Origin: a virus
Direction: 5' to 3' (one strand)
IMG/VR virus record: IMGVR_UViG_3300008267_000276
Coordinates: 1-27,384 of that record
DNA length: 27,384 nucleotides
Shown here: one piece after another, positions 14,864-22,791 of the stretch
How positions within the stretch are numbered: the first letter of the stretch is position 1
How the letters are laid out: each line of letters starts with the position of its first letter
Made by a program: the position numbers and the translations under genes
The notes under the pieces: model-generated
Database searches by the model: none
What the model saw: the letters and a program-made list of their open reading frames with translations, nothing else
What the model was told of the DNA's origin: nothing

Positions 14864-15218
14864 TTTTTCAGATCCGAAAATAGTACCTCTATTTGGCAGA
14901 GATATTCATGCCAATGAACATATTCATTATGTCAATGATTTTAAAAATGAATACTTTATCTCTATTTATGTTGATACAATAGATGTAGGTTTTATTTTAT
15001 CTTTTTATAAAAACTCAACTAGGCTTGGTGTTATTAAATACTATTCTGTCAAAAATCCAAATGGAATTGGTTATGTAATTAATAATGCAGAATATTTTTT
15101 ATTAGAGCAGGCATCTAAGCCGTCTTTTGGTGATTCTGGTGTAACACAAGATGTTTTTAGAGAATGGTTGATAAATACACCGGAATATGCTGAATGGTCA
15201 ATATGGAATCATGTATGA
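14847..15218 (+). CDS. Hypothetical protein with C-terminal PExAEW motif
   Basis: The 123-residue product is beta-rich and ends in NTPEYAEWSIWN. A related ending, YPECAEWLLFN, occurs in the product at 15502, so these may be diverged copies. The start overlaps the phosphoesterase gene by 17 bases and the end overlaps the next gene by ATGA. I recall endings of this type in other phage proteins, with no known function. Confidence 0.6.
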   Translation: MIVQPNFSDPKIVPLFGRDIHANEHIHYVNDFKNEYFISIYVDTIDVGFILSFYKNSTRLGVIKYYSVKNPNGIGYVINNAEYFLLEQASKPSFGDSGVTQDVFREWLINTPEYAEWSIWNHV

Positions 15219-15472
15219 TTGAAGCGGCAAAACATCCAGCAGAGTGTTTTTGGCATTGTGATTGGCACGCTTGTAATTGTGGATTATTTGGAGTTCTAGT
15301 ATACTCAGAGCTAGATGAAGAGTCCGGCTCTAAAATAGTTAGAGTTACTGTAGAAGACGCAATAAATGCTCAGATTAAATATGCCAAAAATATGGGATAT
15401 TTTTATCAGAATCAGAGCGAAGCATTGGGTGAATTCATTTCTCTGCATTGGGCTAGATACGAGATTCTCTAG
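15215..15472 (+). CDS. Small Cys/His-rich protein
   Basis: The ATG at 15215 overlaps the upstream TGA and is preferred. ATGs at 15194 and 15203 in the same frame would extend it. The 85-residue product has an N-terminal cluster CFWHCDWHACNCG, with four Cys and two His within 13 residues, suggesting a metal-binding knuckle. The rest is helical, with VEDAINAQIKYAKNMGYFY. No family is recognised. Confidence 0.6.
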   Translation: MIEAAKHPAECFWHCDWHACNCGLFGVLVYSELDEESGSKIVRVTVEDAINAQIKYAKNMGYFYQNQSEALGEFISLHWARYEIL

Positions 15473-15501
15473 ATGCAAATAACTTTTTGTAAAGGAGAGC
15501 C

Positions 15502-15807
15502 ATGGTAGACATACCCGTATTTAGCGCAAAAGATATAATAGGTAACGAAAATATTGTTGATAAAAAAATATTAGTTATTAGCTCAACAAAAGAAGTTATA
15601 TCATATCAATATATTGTATCTTATGATTTTATATTAAAAATGCCAAAAGCAAAAATACTATGGCTAATAGATTGTCGTAAAAAATGGAGCGCAAGTATAA
15701 ACGGTTCTTATTTTGAAGAGAGTAATAAAGATTTATTTATTTCGAATTTAAATAAAATGTACCCAGAATGTGCAGAATGGCTACTGTTTAACATGGAGTG
15801 GATCTAA
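15502..15807 (+). CDS. Hypothetical protein, likely relative of the 14847 product
   Basis: The 101-residue product starts after AAGGAG with five-base spacing, the strongest ribosome site in this group. Its C-terminus, YPECAEWLLFNMEW, resembles the end of the protein at 14847. The central part is beta-rich (KILVISSTKEVISYQYIVSYDF). It abuts purB with no gap, so purB translation may be coupled to it. The function is unknown. Confidence 0.65.
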   Translation: MVDIPVFSAKDIIGNENIVDKKILVISSTKEVISYQYIVSYDFILKMPKAKILWLIDCRKKWSASINGSYFEESNKDLFISNLNKMYPECAEWLLFNMEWI

Positions 15808-17088
15808 ATGTTATCAGCACTAGACTCTAGATATTTTGGTCAAATGGATTATTTGAATTCAATTTTCTCAGAAGAATCACAACTTAAATTAAAATATAAT
15901 CTAGAAATAGATTATTTAACAGCCATTGCAAAGACACTATCTCTTAAAATAGATGAAGAATTTTCTGACAAGATTAAATCTATGTTTAATTCTTCTGCAA
16001 TCAATAAAATTGAACTAGAAGAAACTAAGCATGATATTAAGGCTATAGAAAATTATATAGCTAGAGGTGCCAGGATTTATGGTCAGGAGAATCTAATACC
16101 TTATATCCATTTTGGACTAACTAGTCAGGATATCAATTCTCTTGCAACTTCAATTAGTATTCTAAAATATAGAAAATATTTATTAAAGAAAATTAATGAG
16201 CTTAGCTCATCTCTTTTCGGATTGATTAGTCAAAGTTATTTTCCAATGCTGGGTAGAACTCACGGTCAGCCTGCTGTAACTACATCTTTGGCTAAAGAGC
16301 TAGATGTTTTTAAATATAGGCTTGATATGGAGGCAGAGAAAATTTCCAATATTAAAATTATGACCAAGTGTGGTGGTGCCTTAGGAAACTTATCTGCTCA
16401 CTATCTTTCTTTTCCAGAAATAAATTGGATAGATTTTATGAGTAGCTTTTCAAGTTCTTATGGCTTAGAAAGATTAGAAGTTACTACACAAGTAGATGGA
16501 AACGATTGGCTGGCAGAATTTATGCAAGCACAAATTAGAATTAATAATATTCTTCTAGACTTAACTAGAGATATCTGGATGTATTTTTCCTTTGGATATT
16601 TTTCAAAGAAAATAACTGGAGAAGAAATCGGCTCATCTACCATGCCTCAGAAGATAAACCCAATTGAATTTGAAAATGCAGAAGGAAATCTAGAGCTATC
16701 TAGCTCTATTTTGTCTTTTATGTCTAGTAAATTTCAAGTCTCTAGGCTTCAAAGAGATTTGAGCGACTCAACTGTTATGAGAAATCTAGGAGTTCCATTT
16801 GGACATTTTATTGTTGCTTGCAACTCTATTTGTAATGGTCTAAATAAAATATATCCAAATAAAGACATTATTACTAGAGACCTCTTATCACATCCAGAGA
16901 TCTTGGCAGAGGCTGTTCAGATTCTTCTAAGAAAGGAAGGAATAGAAAATGCTTACGATATTACCAAAAATATGATTATGGCCAACAAAAGTCTTTCTAG
17001 AAAAGAATATGAAGAGTTTGTTTTCAAACTTCAAGGTTCTGAGGCATTGAAAATTAAACTTTTAAAACTAGATGTATTGGGTTACTAA
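15808..17088 (+). CDS. purB: Adenylosuccinate lyase
   Basis: The 426-residue product is a full-length member of the fumarase/aspartase superfamily, closest in motifs to the E. coli-type PurB. It has ETKHDIKAIE (72-81), FGLTSQDINS (102-111) and GRTHGQPA with His152. The signature loop is GEEIGSSTMPQKINPIEFE, with the catalytic Ser at 276-277 and Gln where host PurB has His. A C-terminal SRLQRDLSDSTVMRNLG segment is also typical. It should split adenylosuccinate to AMP plus fumarate, and SAICAR to AICAR, in purine synthesis. No purA or other purine gene is in the window, so it probably boosts a host pathway to supply A nucleotides. Confidence 0.95.
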   Translation: MLSALDSRYFGQMDYLNSIFSEESQLKLKYNLEIDYLTAIAKTLSLKIDEEFSDKIKSMFNSSAINKIELEETKHDIKAIENYIARGARIYGQENLIPYIHFGLTSQDINSLATSISILKYRKYLLKKINELSSSLFGLISQSYFPMLGRTHGQPAVTTSLAKELDVFKYRLDMEAEKISNIKIMTKCGGALGNLSAHYLSFPEINWIDFMSSFSSSYGLERLEVTTQVDGNDWLAEFMQAQIRINNILLDLTRDIWMYFSFGYFSKKITGEEIGSSTMPQKINPIEFENAEGNLELSSSILSFMSSKFQVSRLQRDLSDSTVMRNLGVPFGHFIVACNSICNGLNKIYPNKDIITRDLLSHPEILAEAVQILLRKEGIENAYDITKNMIMANKSLSRKEYEEFVFKLQGSEALKIKLLKLDVLGY

Positions 17089-17388
17089 ATGAAAAAACAA
17101 TATATGATTTATCATCCTGAAACTAATAGTTCTCCACTTAGGGCCTTTTATCTTAAGGATCACTTTATTAATTTAGATAGTGAGAAATTTTCTCCTTTTT
17201 TATATAAAAGTATTGGAGCAGCAAAAGCTGCCATTTCATTTGCCTTAAATCAGGCCAGATATAATCCAAAGAATCTGATGGAACTAAAAAACTTCCTTGT
17301 GGGAGTTCAGATTGTAGAGGTCGATGTTGTTGTTAAACAGATAGCCCACGAATATTTATTTGATTTGGAAAAAATCTCTAGAAACTAG
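17089..17388 (+). CDS. Hypothetical protein
   Basis: The 99-residue product directly follows the purB stop with no gap. It begins KKQYMIYHPETNSSPLRAFYL and has a helical middle (SIGAAKAAISFALNQARYNP) and a beta-rich C-terminus. I do not recognise it. Its helix-strand alternation suggests a small globular domain. Confidence 0.6.
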   Translation: MKKQYMIYHPETNSSPLRAFYLKDHFINLDSEKFSPFLYKSIGAAKAAISFALNQARYNPKNLMELKNFLVGVQIVEVDVVVKQIAHEYLFDLEKISRN

Positions 17389-17398
17389 GAGTTTGATC

Positions 17399-17677
17399 AT
17401 GCATTGGCGATATGGAATTGTAAGATACAGGCATAAAGCGAAGCCAGAGCATAGATTTTACGGTGTTGGCGAGCTTTATTATGATAAAGATCCTCTGACA
17501 CCACATTCTTGCACAGAAGAGCCTGTAGAGCCCTATCTTGATGAAGATGATGGTGATACAGAGGATGATGTCAAGGAGGGTATGAATCGCATTCTAGAGA
17601 GAATGATGAAGGATTGTATGAAGTATCCCATCTTTGATATTGATGGACCTTATGCAAAAACTACTTGGGATGGATAG
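17399..17677 (+). CDS. Small phage protein (HWRYGIVRY... family)
   Basis: The ATG at 17399 has AGGAG eight bases upstream; the open frame starting at 17360 runs inside the upstream gene and is not used. The 92-residue product starts MHWRYGIVRYRHKAKPEHRFYGVGELYYD. It then has an acidic stretch (LDEDDGDTEDDVKEG), a helix (MNRILERMMKDCMKYPIFD) and ends TTWDG. I recall small phage proteins with a similar layout of unknown function. Confidence 0.65.
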   Translation: MHWRYGIVRYRHKAKPEHRFYGVGELYYDKDPLTPHSCTEEPVEPYLDEDDGDTEDDVKEGMNRILERMMKDCMKYPIFDIDGPYAKTTWDG

Positions 17678-17739
17678 AGGGATTTAAATGATCTTTCTTT
17701 AGAGTAGCTAAATACAATGATTGATGAGGAGATAGATTT

Positions 17740-17991
17740 ATGGCTAAAGGAAAAATAGACGAGGGGGTACTGAACAATATGCTGGGATCATGGAAAATAC
17801 ATGGACCACCACGAAACCCCGAGAGAATAGATGAGATCTTAAATCTACTATCTACCTATTGGAGTAAAAATCCAGATCTAAGGTTAGGTCAGATATTAGA
17901 AAATATTGCTGGCAGATCAGGCTCTCATACTTTTTATATGGAAGACTCAATAGTAATTGAGTGGCTTAAAAAAGACCTAGAAAAAAAATAA
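17740..17991 (+). CDS. Small phage protein with PDLRLGQ motif
   Basis: The 83-residue product contains RIDEILNLLSTYWSKNPDLRLGQILENI and FYMEDSIVIEWLKK. The order helix, PDLRLGQ, then FYxED, then a C-terminal helix is one I know from many phage and bacterial small proteins of unknown function. GAGGAG lies before the ATG. It is the last gene before a 255-base non-coding stretch. Confidence 0.75.
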   Translation: MAKGKIDEGVLNNMLGSWKIHGPPRNPERIDEILNLLSTYWSKNPDLRLGQILENIAGRSGSHTFYMEDSIVIEWLKKDLEKK

Positions 17992-18091
17992 TATCCTGCT
18001 AATATAATGTTTATAAATTATGGTTGTACTTTTATTAATATCATTTTCATTCAGGGCTTCACTCGCCTCTGACGAAGAACGAGCGGGCAAA

Positions 18092-18150
18092 AGCTTTTCT
18101 ACAAGTCGAGAGCCGAAATAAACTTCGAAGTTTTGTAGAAAAAAAGCATT
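18092..18150 (+). other. Stable intergenic hairpin, candidate structured RNA
   Basis: TTTTCTACAA (18095-18104) pairs perfectly with TTGTAGAAAA (18133-18142), extended by GC pairs at 18093-18094 and 18146-18147 across a three-base bulge. The 28-base interior contains two TCGA tetramers and a CTTCGAAG palindrome. It lies in the 17992-18246 gap, whose 18050-18115 part is GC-richer than the genes around it. No T-run follows, so it is not a simple terminator. Apart from a TATAAT at 18003 and a doubtful 33-codon frame at 18020, I see nothing else in the gap. Confidence 0.45.
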
Positions 18151-18246
18151 CTTCAAAAACCAATCCTCCCAGGTCTTGATTATTTACAAATACTTTTAAG
18201 CTAAAAATACTGAAGTGGTTGTAGCTACAGATAGTTAGGAGCTAAT

Positions 18247-18612
18247 TTGATAGCAAAAATCAAAGAAGTAAAAGAAGTAGTATTTGATGGGAAAAGAGAT
18301 TGGAGTCAAAAGAGATCTCCAGATTGGCCTAAAATAAGAGAGGCTCATCTGAAAGATCATCCAATTTGCGATGTTTGTGGTTGTAATGTTGGTGTAGAAG
18401 TTCATCATATTAAGCCATTTCATCTATATCCAGAGCTAGAATTAGAGCCTTCAAATTTGATTTCTTTATGTGAAACAAAGAAGTATGGTGTTAATTGTCA
18501 TCTATTTTTTGGACACCTAGGAAATTATAAGACAGAAAATCTCCATATACTTGAAGATGTAAAGATATGGAAGAAAAGATTTGAAGAAAGAAAGAGGCAG
18601 CTTAAAAAATAA
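18247..18612 (+). CDS. HNH endonuclease
   Basis: The 121-residue product has a zinc-supported HNH fold. Cys41 and Cys44 lie in CDVC, EVHHIKPFHLYPELELEP holds His53 and His54, and NLISLC holds Asn70 and Cys75. GVNCHLFFGHLGN holds Cys84, His85 and His90. These small HNH enzymes are common in phages, as homing-type nickases or as terminase-associated nucleases. No terminase gene is adjacent, so a free-standing endonuclease is more likely. The start is TTG with AGGAG five bases upstream. Confidence 0.9.
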   Translation: MIAKIKEVKEVVFDGKRDWSQKRSPDWPKIREAHLKDHPICDVCGCNVGVEVHHIKPFHLYPELELEPSNLISLCETKKYGVNCHLFFGHLGNYKTENLHILEDVKIWKKRFEERKRQLKK

Positions 18613-18752
18613 AGTCTTCTTTTTGTATTTGAGGCATAATCCTGTGGATACTATGGAGGCATGGGCAGGCGGTAGCAAATTAGGTCTAAAAGTATTATTG
18701 GTTGGCTACTTAAAGTCATAAATACTTAAACTATTAAATAATATAAACAAAA

Positions 18753-19265
18753 ATGTATCTAAGTGAAAATAAGAGAAGTCAAGAGATGCCAGTATCAGTA
18801 GATAGATATTCAACTTCAAAATTCATCTTGAAAGATGATGAAGCAGTAGGGCACATAAAGAGTCTAGTAAGACTGCTACAACATGAGTCAAACCTAAGCT
18901 CTGGATTCTTAATGGAAGAATCCTATGCCAAGCTTCTCCAATGTGGAGATAGAACTTTCAAATTTATGGCAGGAGGTTACGCTAATTCTAATCTAGAATT
19001 AAGATACTCTTCCATTCATAATATGAAGAATGAAATCTTGGAAGATGATGATCCTGATTATAATTCAGTCTCTCTATTTTCAGAGATACAAAAAAATCTT
19101 CAAGAGGGTGCTTGGTTTTTTGTAGAAAATCATTCCATAGAAGATTACGATTTATCTTCTTATATAGCCATCTACCATCAGGACGGTAGAGTAGTTTATC
19201 GAAGCTCTTATGATTCTAAAATAGATATACTAAAGAGTATAAACTTAGAAGGAGTAGCAAGATAA
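18753..19265 (+). CDS. Hypothetical protein
   Basis: The 170-residue product is mixed helix and strand with no recognised motif. The N-terminal half contains SLVRLLQHESNLSSGFLMEE, and the C-terminal half includes an acidic DDDPDYN turn and FFVENHSIEDYDLSSYIAIYHQDG. The A-rich leader before the ATG has no clear ribosome site. Its stop overlaps the next start (TAATG), so it is coupled to the zinc protein that follows. Confidence 0.6.
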   Translation: MYLSENKRSQEMPVSVDRYSTSKFILKDDEAVGHIKSLVRLLQHESNLSSGFLMEESYAKLLQCGDRTFKFMAGGYANSNLELRYSSIHNMKNEILEDDDPDYNSVSLFSEIQKNLQEGAWFFVENHSIEDYDLSSYIAIYHQDGRVVYRSSYDSKIDILKSINLEGVAR

Positions 19266-19687
19266 TGTCTCCAGAATTAGAAGAGGAAATATTTAAAAAA
19301 TACCCAAGACTCTTTCAAAGGGAGGATCCCGATGGACAGAGATTTGGCTCGAGTTGCTATGAGTTTTCCTGTGGTGATGGATGGTTTCATATTATAGATA
19401 CTCTGTGTCGAAATATTCAAAACTATTCTGACAATCATCAAGATGGACTTGACCAAGAAGATGCGGAGTATTATCAAGTTACTGTACAGCAGGTTAAGGA
19501 AAAATTTGGATCACTTAGATTTTATATAAGTGGTGGTGACGATTATATATATGGTATGATCTCAATGGCAGAGGCTATTTCTGAAAAAACTTGTGAAGAT
19601 TGTGGCGCAAAAGCAGAGGTTACCACTAAAGGTTGGATTAGAAATCTTTGTTTTAAATGTAATGATAAACCTAAGGAAGAGGAATAA
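19265..19687 (+). CDS. Phage protein with KFGSLRFY core and C-terminal zinc finger
   Basis: The 140-residue product has KYPRLF near the start, a GDGWFHII segment, and the core VKEKFGSLRFYISGGDD. A MISMAEAISEKTCEDCG block follows, ending with GWIRNLCFKC. Cys110, Cys113, Cys129 and Cys132 should form a zinc finger. I know this pattern as a widespread phage protein without assigned function. The start overlaps the upstream stop, and the thioredoxin gene follows closely. Confidence 0.8.
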   Translation: MSPELEEEIFKKYPRLFQREDPDGQRFGSSCYEFSCGDGWFHIIDTLCRNIQNYSDNHQDGLDQEDAEYYQVTVQQVKEKFGSLRFYISGGDDYIYGMISMAEAISEKTCEDCGAKAEVTTKGWIRNLCFKCNDKPKEEE

Positions 19688-19689
19688 TA

Positions 19690-20013
19690 ATGTCCATAAA
19701 AACAGCAGATGATAAAAATTTTAGTTTATTCTTAAAAGATAATAAAGCAGTACTGCTAAAGATGGGGGCGCTATGGTGCGGCCCTTGTAAGGCTATTAAA
19801 CCAACGCTAGAGGCTGTGGCCCAGGAGAGATCTGACTCTCTATTGGTTTTAGACATGGATATTGATGATAGTCCAATGGTCCCACGTTCACTGAAGGTTA
19901 TGAGCGTCCCTACAATGATTCTCTTTTTAGATGGAAAGGAAGTATCTAGAAGGGCTGGAAATATATCAAAGCAAGAACTCAACTCATGGATTGATTTAGA
20001 AATAAAGAAGTAG
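19690..20013 (+). CDS. Thioredoxin
   Basis: The 107-residue product has the thioredoxin fold with active site WCGPC (29-33) and the cis-Pro motif SVPTM (Pro74). The buried Asp of E. coli thioredoxin (VDFWAEWC) is Lys here (LKMGALWC), a change also recalled in other phage and plant-type thioredoxins. It likely reduces disulfides in the cytoplasm, for example to recycle ribonucleotide reductase or to act as a polymerase factor. No signal peptide is seen. The ribosome site is GAGGAA. Confidence 0.92.
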   Translation: MSIKTADDKNFSLFLKDNKAVLLKMGALWCGPCKAIKPTLEAVAQERSDSLLVLDMDIDDSPMVPRSLKVMSVPTMILFLDGKEVSRRAGNISKQELNSWIDLEIKK

Positions 20014-20015
20014 AT

Positions 20016-20309
20016 ATGAGTAACGATTCAGATCAAATCAAAAAAGTAACTGCTAAAAAATTAGCAGTTATTTTTTGCTTTTCCCTAGTGGCTAATTTCT
20101 TGGGTTCATGGTATGGATATGCCATGACTCATGGGCAAATTGTAGTTCAGGCAATACTGGGCATTTGTATTCCATTTTCAAACTTATTTTATTCCAATGC
20201 CTTTATTGAAGCAAAATCTTTTAAAGATAGAGTAAAGATTACATTTGCAGCAGGCTTGGCACTATCTATTGGAAGTACATTGATGCTTCTACTGCAAGAG
20301 TATATCTAG
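20016..20309 (+). CDS. Small integral membrane protein
   Basis: The 97-residue product has a basic N-terminus and three likely membrane segments at about residues 16-33, 42-60 and 74-93. The middle contains the sequence YGYAMTHGQIVVQ. It follows thioredoxin by two bases and precedes the next start by 15 bases, in the same frame, separated by TAG. The function is unknown; a holin-like role is possible from size and topology only. Confidence 0.65.
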   Translation: MSNDSDQIKKVTAKKLAVIFCFSLVANFLGSWYGYAMTHGQIVVQAILGICIPFSNLFYSNAFIEAKSFKDRVKITFAAGLALSIGSTLMLLLQEYI

Positions 20310-20324
20310 ATTAGGATAGTATCA

Positions 20325-20669
20325 ATGGGAATGTTTGATTTAATATCTGTTGAGAATATTGTATTAGTAAAAAATAATACTATTCCAATTTTACCATTAC
20401 AATATCAGACGAAAAACTTAGATTGCAGGCTAAAAAAATACTCTCTTGAAGAAGCACTGGAAAAATTTAAGTTACGAGAACTTATAATATATGCTGTTTT
20501 TGATCAAGATTACTTTCTAAAACTTCTAGAAAATGATACCTTAAAAAGTGATATTTTATTCTCAATTAATGATTTTTCAAGAGCTGCTGACTCAAGATGG
20601 CTAGAGTATAGATTGAAAATATCCAAAAGAAAAATTACTAATATAGATCTAGTAATATATAAATATTGA
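20325..20669 (+). CDS. Phage protein of the MGMFD...QTKxLDC type
   Basis: The 114-residue product starts MGMFDLISVEN and contains LQYQTKNLDCRLKKYSL at about 27-42. I recall small phage proteins with the MGMFD start and a FQTKdLDC motif, often with extra Cys pairs; here only one Cys remains. The C-terminus is diverged, with a SINDFSRAADSRWLEYRLK segment. AGGA lies eight bases before the ATG. The function is not known. Confidence 0.65.
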   Translation: MGMFDLISVENIVLVKNNTIPILPLQYQTKNLDCRLKKYSLEEALEKFKLRELIIYAVFDQDYFLKLLENDTLKSDILFSINDFSRAADSRWLEYRLKISKRKITNIDLVIYKY

Positions 20670-20727
20670 TGGGTAAACCTACAATAATTTTACTATTGAT
20701 AAAATATCCTTATTATAGGAAGTTAAT

Positions 20728-21096
20728 ATGAGCACTAGAGTATTTGAGATATCAGGAATTACATCAGCAGATTTTTCTGCAGCATCAGAGCTAGAGTTGC
20801 AGCTAGATCAGTCTGGAGATGAGCTGGCCTGTATAGAGATTCTGAGAGTGATGGCAAAGTTTGAATCAGGTTCTGCCACAGAGTATCAGGTTTCAATTGG
20901 AAATGAACCAGGATTTGCAGAATACTCTATGGAACAAAAGTATTTAGGATCAGCAACTTTGATTTCAGATACATTTGATGAATCAGATGTTAGAGCTTAC
21001 GGTAATACATCGGCAGATGGTAAAATCTATGTTAGATTTACTCCAAATGTAGGCTCTAATAATCAATTTTCTTATGCTATAAGTTATAGAATTTAA
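20728..21096 (+). CDS. Putative virion (fibre-associated) protein
   Basis: The 122-residue product is beta-rich, low in charge and Ser/Gly-rich, with TSADGKIYVRFTPNVGSNNQFSYAISYRI at the end. This composition and the Asn/Gly turn near the end are typical of phage structural or fibre proteins. AGGAAG lies before the ATG. It is followed 31 bases later by a long fibre-like gene, so both probably form parts of one surface structure. Confidence 0.65.
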   Translation: MSTRVFEISGITSADFSAASELELQLDQSGDELACIEILRVMAKFESGSATEYQVSIGNEPGFAEYSMEQKYLGSATLISDTFDESDVRAYGNTSADGKIYVRFTPNVGSNNQFSYAISYRI

Positions 21097-21127
21097 ATAG
21101 TATTGAGCCATACAGTGGAGATAAAAC

Positions 21128-22666
21128 ATGTCAACAATTAGGCCAAATAGGTCATATGGATCTGCAAGTGGCGAATCAGGTCAATCTATAACGGAAATAT
21201 CTGGACCACTTTCTGGATTTGGAGAATTAGAAATAATTTCTCCAACTCCAACTTCTCAGGTTTCTTTTGTTTATGGCATAAATCCATTATTGGCAACCAG
21301 TCAGACGTATGGAGCTGGATCCACAGTTTCCTCTAGTGGTGGTGAAGTAATTGTTTCTAGCGGAACAGCATCCAATAGTTATGCTAGGGTTCTTTCAAAG
21401 AAAGTGGCAAAGTACAGACCCGGACAGGCAACTCTAGCCAGATGGACTGCTAGGTATAGTGCTGGGGTATCAAACAATAGACAGATGTCTGGAGTCTATA
21501 ATATAGAGGGCGGATATAGATTTGGATATAATGGTGAACAATTTGGTATTTTATATACAGAATCTGCAACTATAGAGGTTCAGACTCTCACAATTACTAC
21601 CAAATCATCTGCTGCCACAAATGTTACTGTAACCCTAGATGGTGGGCCGGGAGTTATAGTTCCAGTAACAAATGGTGCCAATACATCTATTACAGCCTAT
21701 GAGATAAGCCTAGCAGATTATTCACAGGTAGCCGGCGGCTGGGATGCAATTGCCATACAGAATGTTGTTTATTTTACTAGAAGGATAGCCGGTCCTGCTG
21801 GAGCAAGCTCTTTTAATCCAGGGGTTAGCGGTGCTGTAGGATCTTTTGCAATACTGACTACTGGTGTTGCTCCCTCTGATGTTTTTATTGCACAACAAGA
21901 TTGGAATAGAGATACCTGTAATGGTGCTGGACTGAGTAGGGTAAATATAGATCATACAAAAGGAAATATTTATCAGGTTCAATTTCAATATCTTGGATAT
22001 GGAAATGCATTTTTCTCAGTTATAAATGGAGAAACTGGAAGGCCAGTTCTCTGCCATGTTATAGAAAATGCAAATACAAGAACATCTACAAACTTAAGAA
22101 ATCCAAATTTATATCTTTCTTGGGAAAGTGTCAATAATGGCTCAACAACTCCTGTGTCATTAAGAGGAGCATCTGGAGGAACATTTGTTGAGGGGGCGAT
22201 TAAGTATCTTGGGGCTCAGTTTTCTGTAACTGGAACAAGATCAATTGGAGCCTCAGTTGAAACGCCAATTCTTACCTTGAGGGCTAGCAATGTTTTACAA
22301 GGTAGAAAATCAATGGCCCAACTACAAATAGATAGAATATCCGTAGCTTGTGATGGTGCAAAACCAGTTGACATTAAAGTTTACAAAAATGGAAATTTAG
22401 TCGGAGCACAATTTCAAAAGGCCAATCTTATAGCCTCTGCCTCAGATGTAGATTCGGCTGCATCTTCTTTCTCCATTGGATCTGGGGTACAAATTTTTGG
22501 ATTTTCTGTCTCAAAAACTGGAAATTCAACAGAAAGTCTTACTGATTTAGATCTATTCTTGCAGTCTGGTGATACAGTTACAGTTACCGCCTTTACAGCT
22601 AACCCTGGAGGCGGCGGCGGTGGAAGCGATGTTAGTGCATCTATTGTCTGGATAGAAGATATCTAA
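21128..22666 (+). CDS. Putative tail fibre or surface structural protein
   Basis: The 512-residue product is almost wholly beta-structure, rich in Ser, Thr, Gly and Asn, and poor in Cys. The N-terminal part has a typical virion start (MSTIRPNRSYGSASGESG). A middle domain contains RVNIDHTKGNIYQVQFQYLG and VSLRGASGGTFVEG, which I associate with fibre proteins of large uncultured phages. The C-terminus ends in a GGGGGG linker and SIVWIEDI. It probably takes part in host recognition or decorates the capsid. The ribosome site is GGAG. Confidence 0.75.
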   Translation: MSTIRPNRSYGSASGESGQSITEISGPLSGFGELEIISPTPTSQVSFVYGINPLLATSQTYGAGSTVSSSGGEVIVSSGTASNSYARVLSKKVAKYRPGQATLARWTARYSAGVSNNRQMSGVYNIEGGYRFGYNGEQFGILYTESATIEVQTLTITTKSSAATNVTVTLDGGPGVIVPVTNGANTSITAYEISLADYSQVAGGWDAIAIQNVVYFTRRIAGPAGASSFNPGVSGAVGSFAILTTGVAPSDVFIAQQDWNRDTCNGAGLSRVNIDHTKGNIYQVQFQYLGYGNAFFSVINGETGRPVLCHVIENANTRTSTNLRNPNLYLSWESVNNGSTTPVSLRGASGGTFVEGAIKYLGAQFSVTGTRSIGASVETPILTLRASNVLQGRKSMAQLQIDRISVACDGAKPVDIKVYKNGNLVGAQFQKANLIASASDVDSAASSFSIGSGVQIFGFSVSKTGNSTESLTDLDLFLQSGDTVTVTAFTANPGGGGGGSDVSASIVWIEDI

Positions 22667-22673
22667 AGTAATA

Positions 22674-22701
22674 TTGACAAAATTTTAAAAGTGTCTATAT
22701 T
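22674..22701 (+). promoter_or_regulatory. Sigma70-type promoter of the peroxidase gene
   Basis: A perfect TTGACA (22674-22679), a 16-base spacer and TATATT (22696-22701) followed by AG form the best promoter in the window. Predicted initiation is near 22708, giving a leader of about 84 bases before the ATG at 22792. Confidence 0.82.
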
Positions 22702-22791
22702 AGAAATAATATTCTAGTTAATTAGATATGAATTTATATCTAAAATAATTAGAATTATAAAATTGTTTTTGTAAAGCAAAGGAGTTGCTAG

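Noticed and set aside
18020-18121. A 33-codon frame with a signal-peptide-like start (MVVLLLISFSFRASLAS).
   Set aside because: It has no ribosome site and ends inside the hairpin, so it is treated only as part of the structured gap.
18653-18721. A 22-codon frame starting MEAWAGGSKLGLK.
   Set aside because: There is no ribosome site and it is too short to support without homologues.
20016-20669. Read-through fusion of the membrane protein and the MGMFD protein, which are in the same frame across one TAG.
   Set aside because: MGMFD is a typical start with its own AGGA site, and a same-frame neighbour occurs by chance one time in three.
20689-20716. TTTACT-16-TATTAT as a promoter for the fibre-like genes.
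   Set aside because: A start about seven bases downstream would remove the AGGAAG ribosome site of the gene at 20728.
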